DNA from: Endozoicomonas sp. SCSIO W0465
GTDB taxonomy: Bacteria > Pseudomonadota > Gammaproteobacteria > Pseudomonadales > Endozoicomonadaceae
Length of the DNA stretch: 64,000 nucleotides
Reading direction: 5' to 3'
Assembly: GCF_023716865.1 (NCBI RefSeq)
Contig: NZ_CP092417.1
Coordinates: forward strand, 5,248,001-5,312,000
The notes under the pieces were generated by a model that saw only the letters and a program-made list of their open reading frames with translations, did not search any database and had not been told where the DNA came from. How positions within the stretch are numbered: the stretch's first letter is position 1; every line of letters begins with the position of its first letter. The position numbers were made by a program, and so were the translations under genes. Positions 45,353 through 54,040 of the stretch are shown here, piece after piece.

Positions 45353-46813
45353 ATGCAATGGGAAACTGTTATCGGGCTGGAGATTCACGTCCAGCTCGCC
45401 ACTAAAACCAAGATATTCTCCGGTGCATCCACCGCCTTTGGTGCCGCACCCAACACCCAGGCCTGTGCGGTAGACCTTGGCCTGCCTGGCATCCTGCCCG
45501 TGGTTAACGAAGAAGCCATCAATATGGCCATTAAGTTTGGCCTGTGCATCGATGCCGAAATAAACAAGGTGAATGTTTTCGAGCGTAAAAACTACTTCTA
45601 CCCGGATCTGCCTAAAGGCTATCAGACCACCCAGCTGGAAAAGCCAATAGTGGGCGCTGGTCATGTGGATATCACATTGGCGGATGGCTCCACTAAAAGC
45701 ATTCGCATCCACCACGCTCACCTTGAGGAAGATGCGGGCAAAAGCCTGCACGAAGGTTCTTTTAATGGAGAGCATGGCATGTCAGGGATTGACCTGAACC
45801 GCGCTGGCACTCCCCTGATTGAGATTGTCACAGAACCTGATATCCGCAATGCAGAGGAAGCGGTTGCCTTTGCCAAAAAGCTGCATTCTATTGTGACTAC
45901 ACTGGGCATCTGCGATGGCGATATGTCCCAGGGTTCCATGCGGTTTGATGTTAACGTCTCCGTTCGTCCGAAAGGACAAAAAGAGTTCGGCACCCGCACG
46001 GAAACCAAAAACCTGAACTCCTTCAAGTTTATGGAGGCCGCCATCCTCAAAGAGGTAGAACGCCAGATCGACTTGATTGAAGATGGCGGAACCGTTATCC
46101 AGGAGACCCGTCTCTATAACGGTGATACCGGCGAAGCCCGCTCTATGCGCAGCAAAGAAGAAGCAAACGATTACCGCTACTTCCCCTGCCCTGACCTGCT
46201 GCCGGTTGTTATTGACGACAGTCGTCTTGAAAAACTGAAGGCTGAAATGCCGGAAATGCCCGATGCCAAAAAAGCACGATTTATCGCTGATTTTGGCCTG
46301 AGTGATTACGATGCCGAAATACTTTCCGCTGACCAGGCGACTGCCATCTACTTTGAAGCCACTGTCCATGCCAGTGATGATGCTAAACTGTCTGCTAACT
46401 GGATCATGGGTGAACTGTCCAGATCCCTGAATCAGCACAGCATGGCCATCAGCGACAGTCCGGTGACTGCCGACAGGCTCGGCGGCCTGATCAGGCGCAT
46501 CAAAGACAACACCATCTCCGGCAAGATCGCCAAAGAGGTCTTTGAAGTGCTCTGGCAAGGTGAGTGCAGCACTGCCGATGAAGTGATCGAGAAAAAAGGC
46601 CTTAAGCAGGTAACCGATACCGGTGCCATTGAAGCCATGATCGATGAAGTGCTGGCCAACAATGCCCAGCAGGTTGAGAATTATCGTGTGGCTCCAGAGG
46701 ACAAACGCGGTAAAATGATCGGCTTCTTTGTGGGTCAGTGTATGAAAGCGTCTAAAGGTAAAGCCAACCCCGGCATGGTCAATCACATTCTGAAACAGAA
46801 GTTGGATGGCTAA
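45353..46813 (+). CDS. gatB: Aspartyl/glutamyl-tRNA amidotransferase subunit B
   Basis: This 486-residue kinase/transamidase subunit starts with WETVIGLEIHVQL, the family signature. It continues with ERKNYFYPDLPKGYQ and GIDLNRAGTPLIEIV, and ends with the helical plus YqeY-like tRNA-binding tail (GFFVGQCMKASKGKANPGMV). Last gene of gatCAB. No obvious intrinsic terminator follows. Confidence 0.97.
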   Translation: MQWETVIGLEIHVQLATKTKIFSGASTAFGAAPNTQACAVDLGLPGILPVVNEEAINMAIKFGLCIDAEINKVNVFERKNYFYPDLPKGYQTTQLEKPIVGAGHVDITLADGSTKSIRIHHAHLEEDAGKSLHEGSFNGEHGMSGIDLNRAGTPLIEIVTEPDIRNAEEAVAFAKKLHSIVTTLGICDGDMSQGSMRFDVNVSVRPKGQKEFGTRTETKNLNSFKFMEAAILKEVERQIDLIEDGGTVIQETRLYNGDTGEARSMRSKEEANDYRYFPCPDLLPVVIDDSRLEKLKAEMPEMPDAKKARFIADFGLSDYDAEILSADQATAIYFEATVHASDDAKLSANWIMGELSRSLNQHSMAISDSPVTADRLGGLIRRIKDNTISGKIAKEVFEVLWQGECSTADEVIEKKGLKQVTDTGAIEAMIDEVLANNAQQVENYRVAPEDKRGKMIGFFVGQCMKASKGKANPGMVNHILKQKLDG

Positions 46814-47180
46814 GCATTAACGTGTGGTGTCCACGGTCGGCCAGAATATGCAACTGTTGGCTGAGGCTGATCAGAGCGGCTTTTACAGTGCATTGGCGGT
46901 GGTAGCAGAAGCGTTTCTGTGAGAAGTCGCTGATGCTTATGAAGTGACAGCTGAGCCCCCTCAGCTGTACCGATAAGCTCTTTGCGTTGTCGACAGGTGA
47001 GCATCAGGTTGCAGAAAACCATAAAAAAACAGGTTCCCTGTCCGATACAGTTGAAAACGCCCCCGGGGCTGTTGATGTTTCAACCCACTGATTTTGTGAT
47101 GGCACGTTAGCAGACCTTTAGCCTCGGTAATCAATGACCGGTTTACCACCTACTATATAAGCATCAGCAAAGGATCTTAT
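46814..47180. other. Intergenic region after gatB
   Basis: 367 bases without a supported gene. Two minus-strand frames of 62-70 codons cover it and have no ribosome site or known motif. Decayed coding sequence is possible. An AAGGA lies just before the ATG at 47181. Confidence 0.4.
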
Positions 47181-48407
47181 ATGGTGAATTTTCTTCGGCA
47201 TCAGGGGCATATATCAGGGATAATTATGCCAATAAAACCGTCCGATGGGACAGGTCAAAAGCCTGTTTCCGTAACGAAGCCCGATGATTGCTCTGAAAAA
47301 AAAGAGTCCTCGTCTTTTGCCACAGGGGTATTCAGGCATTGGCATACGCTCGGGCAAACGATTGAAAAAAAGCTGAAGAGAGCAAGGAGAATACCAGAAT
47401 TACCAAACGCTCGGGAGAATATCAAGCGTGTTCCTGAGACCGGGGAGAGCTCCCCGATGGTTATTACAAAAATTCATGAACTTCGCAAAGGAAAAATAGT
47501 TTATGAGGATTTTGTGTCCTGGCTGAACAAGGATCTGGCCGGGGTTATTCAGGAGCTTGAATTGTATAATCAGCTGCATGGCTTGCAGGAAAAACTTACT
47601 CTTTTACGCTCTGAGAAGGATATAGGGCGGCAAAAAAACATCATGGAATCAATATCGCCATTGATTGCAAAGATTGTTAAACATCAAGATGATCTCATCA
47701 GACCTGAGAGCCGGCATCTGATTGAACAGTTCAACCGCAGTTCGGGGCATGACGCTGATGCGACTAATGCCGTTTTGGCCTCTCTGAAAGATGATATTGA
47801 CCATCTCGGTTCCAGAATCGCGGAAGCCGGAAGAGTACCCATCTTAAATAAAGAGCTCACGCGTGATTTGCAACTTGATTACTTTTACTCAAACTGTTGT
47901 TTTTCCGCTGAGGATATTCAATTACTCAAGCCGCTAAAATCCGAGGATAACGTTATCTTTCACCTGAAAGGGTCTATTATCAGGCCCTTCGTTAAGGAAA
48001 GCCTTAAGCACAAATCGCCCATTAATGCGCTTGCCCAATTAAATCCGGCTGCGGTCAGGGAGGCAGAGGAGGCCAGAATGCAGTGGGTTCTGGATCAGGG
48101 CATTTCCGGAATAAAACACACCCGGAAGATACTGGGTCGACCTCAATCCCTTCGGCAAGATCTGCAAGATCTGCAAGATCTGCTCAATATCTCTACCCCG
48201 GTGCCAGGAAACGAAAAACAGTGGAGCAGAATAAAACGTGATGTTGACGCTTTTCTTCAGGATGAACAGAAAAAAAGGCATATGGTAGAAACCAGTGCCT
48301 TTGTGATGAAGATCCATAAACGGTTGAAAGCGTTAAGTCTGCCAGAACGGCATCAGTTAACGTCGTGGCCATCACTTTATACTGACTACATTTCACAGGG
48401 CTATTGA
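47181..48407 (+). CDS. Unknown helical protein next to secretion chaperone (candidate effector)
   Basis: I do not recognise this 408-residue protein. It has no signal peptide. Residues 15-60 are polar and basic, and residues 95-230 are charged helices with Leu heptads (GVIQELELYNQLHGLQEKLTL). A short tandem nine-base repeat near 48157-48183 encodes DLQDLQDL. ATG 47181 has AAGGA seven bases upstream. The ATG at 47226 (MPIKPSDG) also has an AGGGA and gives a typical Ser/Thr/Pro-rich effector-like N-terminus. It is followed after 37 bases by a CesT-like chaperone and its probable cargo, so co-secretion is suggested by context only. Confidence 0.5.
   Translation: MVNFLRHQGHISGIIMPIKPSDGTGQKPVSVTKPDDCSEKKESSSFATGVFRHWHTLGQTIEKKLKRARRIPELPNARENIKRVPETGESSPMVITKIHELRKGKIVYEDFVSWLNKDLAGVIQELELYNQLHGLQEKLTLLRSEKDIGRQKNIMESISPLIAKIVKHQDDLIRPESRHLIEQFNRSSGHDADATNAVLASLKDDIDHLGSRIAEAGRVPILNKELTRDLQLDYFYSNCCFSAEDIQLLKPLKSEDNVIFHLKGSIIRPFVKESLKHKSPINALAQLNPAAVREAEEARMQWVLDQGISGIKHTRKILGRPQSLRQDLQDLQDLLNISTPVPGNEKQWSRIKRDVDAFLQDEQKKRHMVETSAFVMKIHKRLKALSLPERHQLTSWPSLYTDYISQGY
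48157..48183 (+). repeat. Three tandem copies of a 9-bp unit
   Basis: CAAGATCTG repeated three times inside the 408-residue gene. Copy-number change would add or remove Gln-Asp-Leu in frame. Confidence 0.8.
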
Positions 48408-48444
48408 AAACGACCGTTTAGTAGGTTTTTACAGGTTTAAGCTA

Positions 48445-48903
48445 ATGTCAGATTCACATGAGCACTTCGAGCTGCTGATACAACATCTTAATGACCTTTC
48501 TGGTCAGAAGTTCCCCATGATAGATAGTGCCTGTACGCTGTTTAATGAAAAGAATGAGATTGCGGCGGTGGTTGAGCTGCCAGAAAGCAGCGACCTGTTG
48601 TTATTTCATAGACTTGTCGCCAGACTCCCATCCGACCCAGAGACCCGAAACGGCAGAGCATTGCAATTACTGACGCTCAATGGAGTCCCGGACAAGCTTC
48701 AGGGAGCCTGGTTTTCTATTGATCCGGAAGGCTATGGTATCTACCTGATGACCGGTCATCCGATTGATAATCTCAGTACCAATGGGTTTGAAAGCCTTTT
48801 AATGAATTTTATTCATTTGGCTGATACTCTGGCATCAGAACTGGCTGATGAGGAACAGGAACTTGCCAAGGTTTCACCAAATCACCCGGGGGTGCCAATA
48901 TGA
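48445..48903 (+). CDS. CesT/SycE-like type III secretion chaperone
   Basis: This 152-residue acidic protein (many Glu/Asp, predicted pI low) has the Tir-chaperone layout. An N-terminal helix EHFELLIQHLNDLSG is followed by strands around CTLFNEKNEIAAVVELP and DLLLFHRLVARLP, then GRALQLLTLNGVPDKLQGAWFSIDPEGYGIYL. A C-terminal helix FESLLMNFIHLADTLASEL completes it. Such chaperones bind one effector encoded next door and keep it export-competent. Its stop codon overlaps the ATG of the following lipase-like gene (ATATGAG), strong evidence for a cognate pair. The secretion machinery itself is not in this window. Confidence 0.7.
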   Translation: MSDSHEHFELLIQHLNDLSGQKFPMIDSACTLFNEKNEIAAVVELPESSDLLLFHRLVARLPSDPETRNGRALQLLTLNGVPDKLQGAWFSIDPEGYGIYLMTGHPIDNLSTNGFESLLMNFIHLADTLASELADEEQELAKVSPNHPGVPI

Positions 48904-50015
48904 GTTTCGGTGTAGATGGGGCACCAGGCTCGGCACCAAAGTTTCAATCAGCGGCGGCAGGGTTATCTCCTAAAGATAACAGCAATGTAGTAGAGAGTGG
49001 AAAAAGTGATAGCTTCAGAAAGTTTCAACCAGGAACTCATGCTCAACCCGGGAGAGTCCGGGGGTTCTTTCAATCTCTTTTTGGTAAGCCTCCTGAAACC
49101 GTGGAGACTCTGATTGCAAAATCATCTAAATCTTATGCCGTTAAATCTGAACCTCCAGTTAGTGCAGAAAAAAAATTTCAACTGGCGATTGATGCTCAAA
49201 TAGCAGCCTTTCCCTACCATCGATCACTGGAGAAAGTGGCTAGTGCCACAGAAATGGTTAAATCACAGCCCGGTATTGATCCAGAAGTAGCAAAACATCT
49301 GAACTTTGGACAGTGGGACACGGCTCGGCCTCTGGCGTTAGATGCTGCCAAAGTAACCGGACTCTCTGTGAAAGGTTCAGAAGGCCTGATTCATGATAAA
49401 AAATCCGGCTTAACCGCTTATATTCTTCATAACCCGGTAACAAAAGAGGTTCGTCTGGTATTTGGTGGCACAACCTCAGGGGAGAGTACTGGAGGACTCG
49501 GCAAGCGCGCTTTACTGAATGGCATCTTCTCTCTTAATCAGTGGATTGCCAATGCTAAAAATGCCGTATTAGGAAAAACCCCTGATAGCTATGAGCAGGC
49601 GAGACAGTTAACCCAAAATGTGCAAATGATGGTGGCCAGCGACCCCGTTTATAATGGTTTTACCTTCACAGTTTCAGGGCACTCCAAAGGCGGAGGGGAA
49701 GCAGCTTACGCCGCTCTGTCTTTGGATAAACCGGTGAAGGCCATTTGCTTTTCCAGCGCAGAGCTGGGCAAAGAGATGCGAGATTCGATACCAGAAAAGA
49801 CCAAAGCACAGGCTGCCAGATATATCACCCATTACAACATTCAGGGAGATATTGTTCCAAACATAGGCAGGGTAGCCCATGGTCTCGGCCATATCGGCAA
49901 GGTGACTACACTGCCTGCCGAGCACAGCTGGAATAGCCCTTTAGATCGGCACGACAAGTTCACCCGTCACATCAATAACTTTGTCACTTCATCTACCAAA
50001 CCTCTAAAACAGTAG
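48900..50015 (+). CDS. Lipase-like alpha/beta hydrolase, probable type III effector
   Basis: This 371-residue protein has a disordered Ser/Gly/Pro-rich N-terminus of about 85 residues, suited to a chaperone-binding and secretion region. An alpha/beta-hydrolase follows. The nucleophile elbow is FTVSGHSKGGGEA with Ser at about 262 (Gly-x-Ser-x-Gly). Candidate Asp and His follow in YNIQGDIVPNIG and in the HSWNSPLDRHDKF region. The layout resembles class 3 lipase/DUF2974 proteins. There is no Sec signal. It starts within the stop codon of a CesT-like chaperone gene. Phospholipase or esterase activity on host lipids is inferred, not shown. Confidence 0.72.
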   Translation: MSFGVDGAPGSAPKFQSAAAGLSPKDNSNVVESGKSDSFRKFQPGTHAQPGRVRGFFQSLFGKPPETVETLIAKSSKSYAVKSEPPVSAEKKFQLAIDAQIAAFPYHRSLEKVASATEMVKSQPGIDPEVAKHLNFGQWDTARPLALDAAKVTGLSVKGSEGLIHDKKSGLTAYILHNPVTKEVRLVFGGTTSGESTGGLGKRALLNGIFSLNQWIANAKNAVLGKTPDSYEQARQLTQNVQMMVASDPVYNGFTFTVSGHSKGGGEAAYAALSLDKPVKAICFSSAELGKEMRDSIPEKTKAQAARYITHYNIQGDIVPNIGRVAHGLGHIGKVTTLPAEHSWNSPLDRHDKFTRHINNFVTSSTKPLKQ

Positions 50016-50207
50016 GTGGGGCAACCGCGATTACGTTGCTTTCAATCCCTTCAGCCTTTCTTGTTCAATTCGTAAAGCGGGACTTAAGACAGGATGAGGA
50101 TTTTGTTAATTCGTGATATAAATCAGGAGACATTAATCAGAATAAAAACGATCAGCAGGCGGTTCCGCTAGTGCGTTTAGCCACCACCTGCTAAAAAGGA
50201 TTTCCGG

Positions 50208-50807
50208 ATGAAAAAGATATTTCTTCTTGCAGTAATCCCAACCTTGCCACTATTGACTCATGCCGCCCTGCTACCGGACAGAGCCAGCTTCGCCTATGGG
50301 CAGTTTTTTTCACCTTTTACCAACCGGCATGCAGAAATCGATCAATACCGGCTGGGTCTGGCCTGGGAACTTTCGGATGAACTCTGGTCTACTCACAACG
50401 TTCTTATACAAAGTTATGTTGAACTGGCTTTAAGCCAATGGAGAAGCCGCTTAAATCCCACTGACGATATCCCTGGAATTGGCGCTGACAGGGTAAAACA
50501 AATAAGCCTGAGCCCTGTTTTTCGCTTCACCAGCACCAGCCCTTTATTTGCTGAAACCTCACCTTTTCTGGATCTTGGTGTTAGCGTCAGTTATCAGAGC
50601 AAAGAGGATATTGAGCAGCAACATCCGTCCGGCATCAATATGGGGGGACACTGGCAGTTTGAAACCCGGGCAATGGTTGGGCTGAACCTTGGGGAGAGTA
50701 AGCCATTTGAAGTCAGCTATGGCTGGATGCACTACTCCAATGCCTACCTGAATGATGCTAACGAGGGGCTTGATTTTCAAACCCTGCAGATGACGTATCT
50801 ATTTTAA
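50208..50807 (+). CDS. pagL: Lipid A 3-O-deacylase, PagL family
   Basis: This 199-residue outer-membrane beta-barrel has a Sec signal peptide (MKKIFLLAVIPTLPLLTHA). PagL removes the 3-position acyl chain from lipid A, which lowers recognition by host receptors. The catalytic His-x-Ser is in YGWMHYSNAYLNDANEG (His 175, Ser 177), with a following acidic residue near 186-189 as the likely third member. The chain ends in Phe (LQMTYLF), as usual for outer-membrane proteins. AAAGGATTTCC precedes the ATG. Monocistronic. Confidence 0.82.
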   Translation: MKKIFLLAVIPTLPLLTHAALLPDRASFAYGQFFSPFTNRHAEIDQYRLGLAWELSDELWSTHNVLIQSYVELALSQWRSRLNPTDDIPGIGADRVKQISLSPVFRFTSTSPLFAETSPFLDLGVSVSYQSKEDIEQQHPSGINMGGHWQFETRAMVGLNLGESKPFEVSYGWMHYSNAYLNDANEGLDFQTLQMTYLF

Positions 50808-51012
50808 CAGTCAGTGTTATCAATAACCACTGGAAGGTGTTCATTTTACGGTCTATTCCGAGAATGGCAAATAACGATATTAAAACAAAGTTATTAATAC
50901 TTTTTTAGCTTAAAAACCGCTGCATATTGAACAATATTTCAACAACTTTGCGTATAGACTTTATAAAACAGCTGTTCAATATTTCTGCGAATGATTTTTG
51001 AGGGTGTGTCTG

Positions 51013-51513
51013 ATGTCTATCGCTCCAAAACTTCAGGCTTTTTTAAATCATAACCAGGTAGATTATGAAGTGGTCAGTCACCCTTATTCCGACCGCGCGC
51101 TCAACATTGCCCATGTCGCCTGTGTTCCTGTTAAAAACATGGCCAAAGCCGTCGTTCTTGAAGATGAGGAAGGTTACGTTATGGCCATCGTTCCCTCCAT
51201 GAACAAATTAATGCCGCGATGGATAAACGCAAAACTGAATCGACAGCTTCACCTTGCCAGCGAACACCGCCTTGAGGAGCTTTTCCCGGACTGCGAGATG
51301 GGAGCAGTGCCTGCCATGGGCATTGCCTATGGTATGAAAACCTGCTGGGATGATGAGCTCAACGCCGTTCAGGACCTTTACTTTCAGGGAGGTAATCACC
51401 GGGAGCTGGTGCATATCCAGAGAGAGCATTTTAAAAAGCTGCTTCAGGGCCAGCCACATGCTGCCATCAGCTGTGACCCGGAGGAAGCGGAGGCGTATTC
51501 AACAAACAACTAA
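51013..51513 (+). CDS. YbaK/EbsC-type aminoacyl-tRNA deacylase
   Basis: This 166-residue protein of the YbaK/ProX editing-domain superfamily hydrolyses mischarged tRNAs in trans. Conserved features are YEVVSHPYSDRALNIAHVACV, the Lys in KNMAKAVVLEDE and the GAVPAMGIAYGMKT block. The substrate (Cys/Ala/Ser-tRNAPro or another) cannot be fixed from sequence. ATG 51013 follows GAGGGTG. A GTG or ATG five codons upstream at 50998 is possible but has no ribosome site. Confidence 0.82.
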   Translation: MSIAPKLQAFLNHNQVDYEVVSHPYSDRALNIAHVACVPVKNMAKAVVLEDEEGYVMAIVPSMNKLMPRWINAKLNRQLHLASEHRLEELFPDCEMGAVPAMGIAYGMKTCWDDELNAVQDLYFQGGNHRELVHIQREHFKKLLQGQPHAAISCDPEEAEAYSTNN

Positions 51514-51519
51514 ACCCGT

Positions 51520-52497
51520 TTAGCGAATCGTCTTCTTGACGAACAGTACGACAAAAAGTGCCAGAGAAAAACTGCCAGTGAATGCTTCACAGGCAGCGAC
51601 CATTCGGGACAGCCCCAATGGGGTCAGATCACCGTAGCCCAGGGTAGTAAATGTCACCACGCTGAAATAAAGACAATCAAGCCAATACCGGAGGTTCTGT
51701 ACCAGCTCAAGATTTTGGCTGAATCGAACCACACTGTCGCCATCCTGAATCCCGGTGAACAGATAAATGAAAGAGCAGAAAAGAATTAAAGCCATGGAAA
51801 AAAACACCACGCGCAAAGGCGATTCACCATAACCACTGATTTTATCAACCAGATAGGAAAGCATTCGTTGCCGTGAGTATTTAGGCATCTGCAACCGGTG
51901 AAAGACCCTTTCCTGATAGTAAAAACGACCGGCTACCCTCATCATTCCAAGGTTTTCACAATGGCGGCGAATATTTCTGGCGGATTCCTCCGCTTCTTCG
52001 AACAATGCCCCGGCATTGTCAGGATTGGCAGCAGCTTCTCTTTCCTGGTAAAGCTTATCGCCCCAGTGAACATGGTCCAGCAGACTGTTCTTCAGATTCA
52101 CACCCAGCAGATTGCAACCCTCAAGATTTGCCCTGTGCAGGTTGGCATTGGCAAGATTTGCTTTTAACAGTCGGGAACCTGACAGATCCACACGATAAAA
52201 ATGCCCATTACACAGACTGGCCCTGCTCAAATCACAATTAACCAATTGGTAGGGGTTGCCACCACTATGGTTCACCAGGTCGATGTTATCCAGGTTAGCC
52301 TTACGAAGAATGAACCCCTCCATGGGCCGCCCCGTTTCTGCCCTCGTTTCCAGCCGGGCTTTTACCTCATCACCGGTTTTATCCACATCAGGGTCATGCC
52401 AGAAGCAAAACCGGCTTCCTGGCTCCGCCGTATCCTGGCAACGACCATATTTTCCCAAAAAAGAGCAATGATGCTCTGATCCCTGCACCTGATTCAA
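51520..52497 (-). CDS. Pentapeptide-repeat protein fused to a two-helix potassium channel
   Basis: This 325-residue protein has three parts. Residues 1-40 carry a small Cys/His cluster (HHCSFLGKYGRC, FCFWHDP). Residues about 60-150 are pentapeptide repeats (LRKANLDNIDLVN, LLKANLANANLHRANLEGCN) forming a right-handed beta-helix. The last 120 residues form an ion-channel module with two helices and the selectivity filter TTLGYGDLTP. The channel should pass potassium across the inner membrane, with the beta-helix in the cytoplasm as a possible gating or docking domain. It is convergent with the YbaK-like gene, six bases apart. Confidence 0.85.
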   Translation of the reverse strand: MNQVQGSEHHCSFLGKYGRCQDTAEPGSRFCFWHDPDVDKTGDEVKARLETRAETGRPMEGFILRKANLDNIDLVNHSGGNPYQLVNCDLSRASLCNGHFYRVDLSGSRLLKANLANANLHRANLEGCNLLGVNLKNSLLDHVHWGDKLYQEREAAANPDNAGALFEEAEESARNIRRHCENLGMMRVAGRFYYQERVFHRLQMPKYSRQRMLSYLVDKISGYGESPLRVVFFSMALILFCSFIYLFTGIQDGDSVVRFSQNLELVQNLRYWLDCLYFSVVTFTTLGYGDLTPLGLSRMVAACEAFTGSFSLALFVVLFVKKTIR

Positions 52498-52747
52498 ACC
52501 ATAAACCCTGTATTTTTCACCGCATTCTGCTTGATATATCGGCTTGCTTATGACGGGATTTACCTTGTCAACGGCTTTACAGATCGCTCACTTTTCAACA
52601 CACTGAACAACCCCGGCCCAAAGAGGATGCTTCCATGAATAGGGATTCAGCAACAGCAAAAAGGTGGCAATACAACTGGAAAACGTTGTGTCCTTCTTGT
52701 TTAGTGATAAATAAATCACCACCATTTTTTGCAAGGAACCAAGAACA

Positions 52748-53188
52748 GTGAATAAATCCGCGCACTGCATCCTGCCACTATTTTTATTACTGTCCAGCGT
52801 TTGGGGACATGCTGAGATCCCGGAACTCACCTGCCCAAAAAGCCCGAACTGCGTCAGCAGCCTCGCTTACGGCAAACAAAATATTGCCCCCCTCACCTTT
52901 CATCAATCGGATACCTCACAGATCAAGGAAAAACTGATAGGCACTTTACAGAGCTGGCCCAATGCAGAGATCCTCAGCAGCAATGACCAGATCATTATTA
53001 CGGTGTTCACCACCCCCTGGCTGAAATTCAAGGACGACCTGATACTAATTATCCGACCGAACAGCACTGTCGATGTCCGCTCCTCCTCTCGTGTTGGCTA
53101 TTATGATTTCGGTACCAATCGCCGTCGTATCGAACGATTAAGAACAGCACTTGGTGATGAAAACAAAATTTATACAGGGTCAAAATAA
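52748..53188 (+). CDS. DUF1499 family exported protein
   Basis: This 146-residue protein has a signal peptide (HCILPLFLLLSSVWGHAE) and a DUF1499 domain with CPKSPNCVSSLA near the N-terminus and VDVRSSSRVGYYDFGTNRRRIERLR near the end, both characteristic. The biochemical role of the family is not established. It probably acts in the periplasm. It is monocistronic, and the 480 bases after it hold only a small minus-strand frame. Confidence 0.8.
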   Translation: MNKSAHCILPLFLLLSSVWGHAEIPELTCPKSPNCVSSLAYGKQNIAPLTFHQSDTSQIKEKLIGTLQSWPNAEILSSNDQIIITVFTTPWLKFKDDLILIIRPNSTVDVRSSSRVGYYDFGTNRRRIERLRTALGDENKIYTGSK

Positions 53189-53259
53189 GACTCTGTACCC
53201 ATTGAATTAACCCATCAGCGCTGGAGGCTTTCCGAAAGCGTCAGTGTTAGAAGGTAGGA

Positions 53260-53469
53260 CTACCTGGTTTTTAAAAACCAGGTTTCTTGCCATTTGATAA
53301 TGGGTTTGTCGTTCTGCCACTCCACCGGGAGCATGATGACACGCCCCTTGTCTGGATCATAAATGCTGGGCTTATCTGGGTAGCGATCACCCGAATATAC
53401 CCATTGATCACCTATTGGTAAGAACCAACGATGCTGAGACTGAAACGAGTCTTGACTTTCAGGCTGCAT
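53260..53469 (-). CDS. Small hypothetical protein
   Basis: A 69-residue frame rich in Trp, Asp, Pro and Lys (QHRWFLPIGDQWVYSGD, WQNDKPIIKWQETW) that looks coding. I do not recognise it, and no good ribosome site is present. Its stop lies inside the perfect palindrome ACCTGGTTTTTAAAAACCAG... at 53259-53282, which may be a bidirectional terminator. Confidence 0.35.
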   Translation of the reverse strand: MQPESQDSFQSQHRWFLPIGDQWVYSGDRYPDKPSIYDPDKGRVIMLPVEWQNDKPIIKWQETWFLKTR

Positions 53470-53666
53470 TGCTAATTTTTCATTTTAGTCCATGGGCCAG
53501 AGAGTTTTTCAATAGCTAATTCCCGAACAACCGCCTAGGCAAACAGCTCCGGATGCGTGTATGCTTTGCTCACTTTTTGCAGCCACTGCTGAGCGCTTTA
53601 GCCTCAGTTTGCGCAACGCATAGTCATTGCTTTTGAACCAGGGCTTACTTTACCACAGGAGGCACA

Positions 53667-54014
53667 GTGTCCATCACCTTATATGGCATACCAAACTGCG
53701 ACACCATAAAGAAAGCACGCCGCTGGCTGGAAGGTGCGGGTGTTGAGTACCGTTTTCATGACTACAGGAAAGATGGCCTGCCGAAAGACCTGCTGGAACA
53801 GTGGGCGGATGACCTGGGCTGGGAGGCACTGTTAAATCGCCGTGGAACCACCTGGCGGAAACTTCCTGAAGAAGAAAAATCAGCGATTAATGCAGAGCGG
53901 GCGATTACCCTGATGCTGGAGCAACCCGCCATGATTAAACGTCCCTTGCTGGATACGGGCAGCCAGAAGTTGTTGGGCTTTTCTGAGCAACAATACCGCA
54001 ATTTATTTTCATAG
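53667..54014 (+). CDS. ArsC-like reductase family protein (YffB type)
   Basis: This 115-residue thioredoxin-fold protein of the ArsC/Spx superfamily has the single catalytic Cys in YGIPNCDTIKKARRWLE and NRRGTTWRKL and IKRPLLDTGSQKLLGF downstream. Despite the family name it is not expected to reduce arsenate. Homologues of this YffB type usually sit beside dap genes, as here with dapD 26 bases downstream. It starts with GTG, supported by an ideal AGGAGG four bases before. A second GC-rich context was not seen, and the two genes are probably one operon. Confidence 0.9.
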   Translation: MSITLYGIPNCDTIKKARRWLEGAGVEYRFHDYRKDGLPKDLLEQWADDLGWEALLNRRGTTWRKLPEEEKSAINAERAITLMLEQPAMIKRPLLDTGSQKLLGFSEQQYRNLFS

Positions 54015-54040
54015 CAGACGATCAAACTGAAGGAACGTTC

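Noticed and set aside
46810..47149. Minus-strand frames after gatB that could be a transposase remnant
   Set aside because: No catalytic motif, terminal repeat or similarity to the other elements in the window could be seen.
48157..48183. Three 9-bp repeats as a possible CRISPR-like array
   Set aside because: No spacers. They are in-frame coding repeats within a gene.
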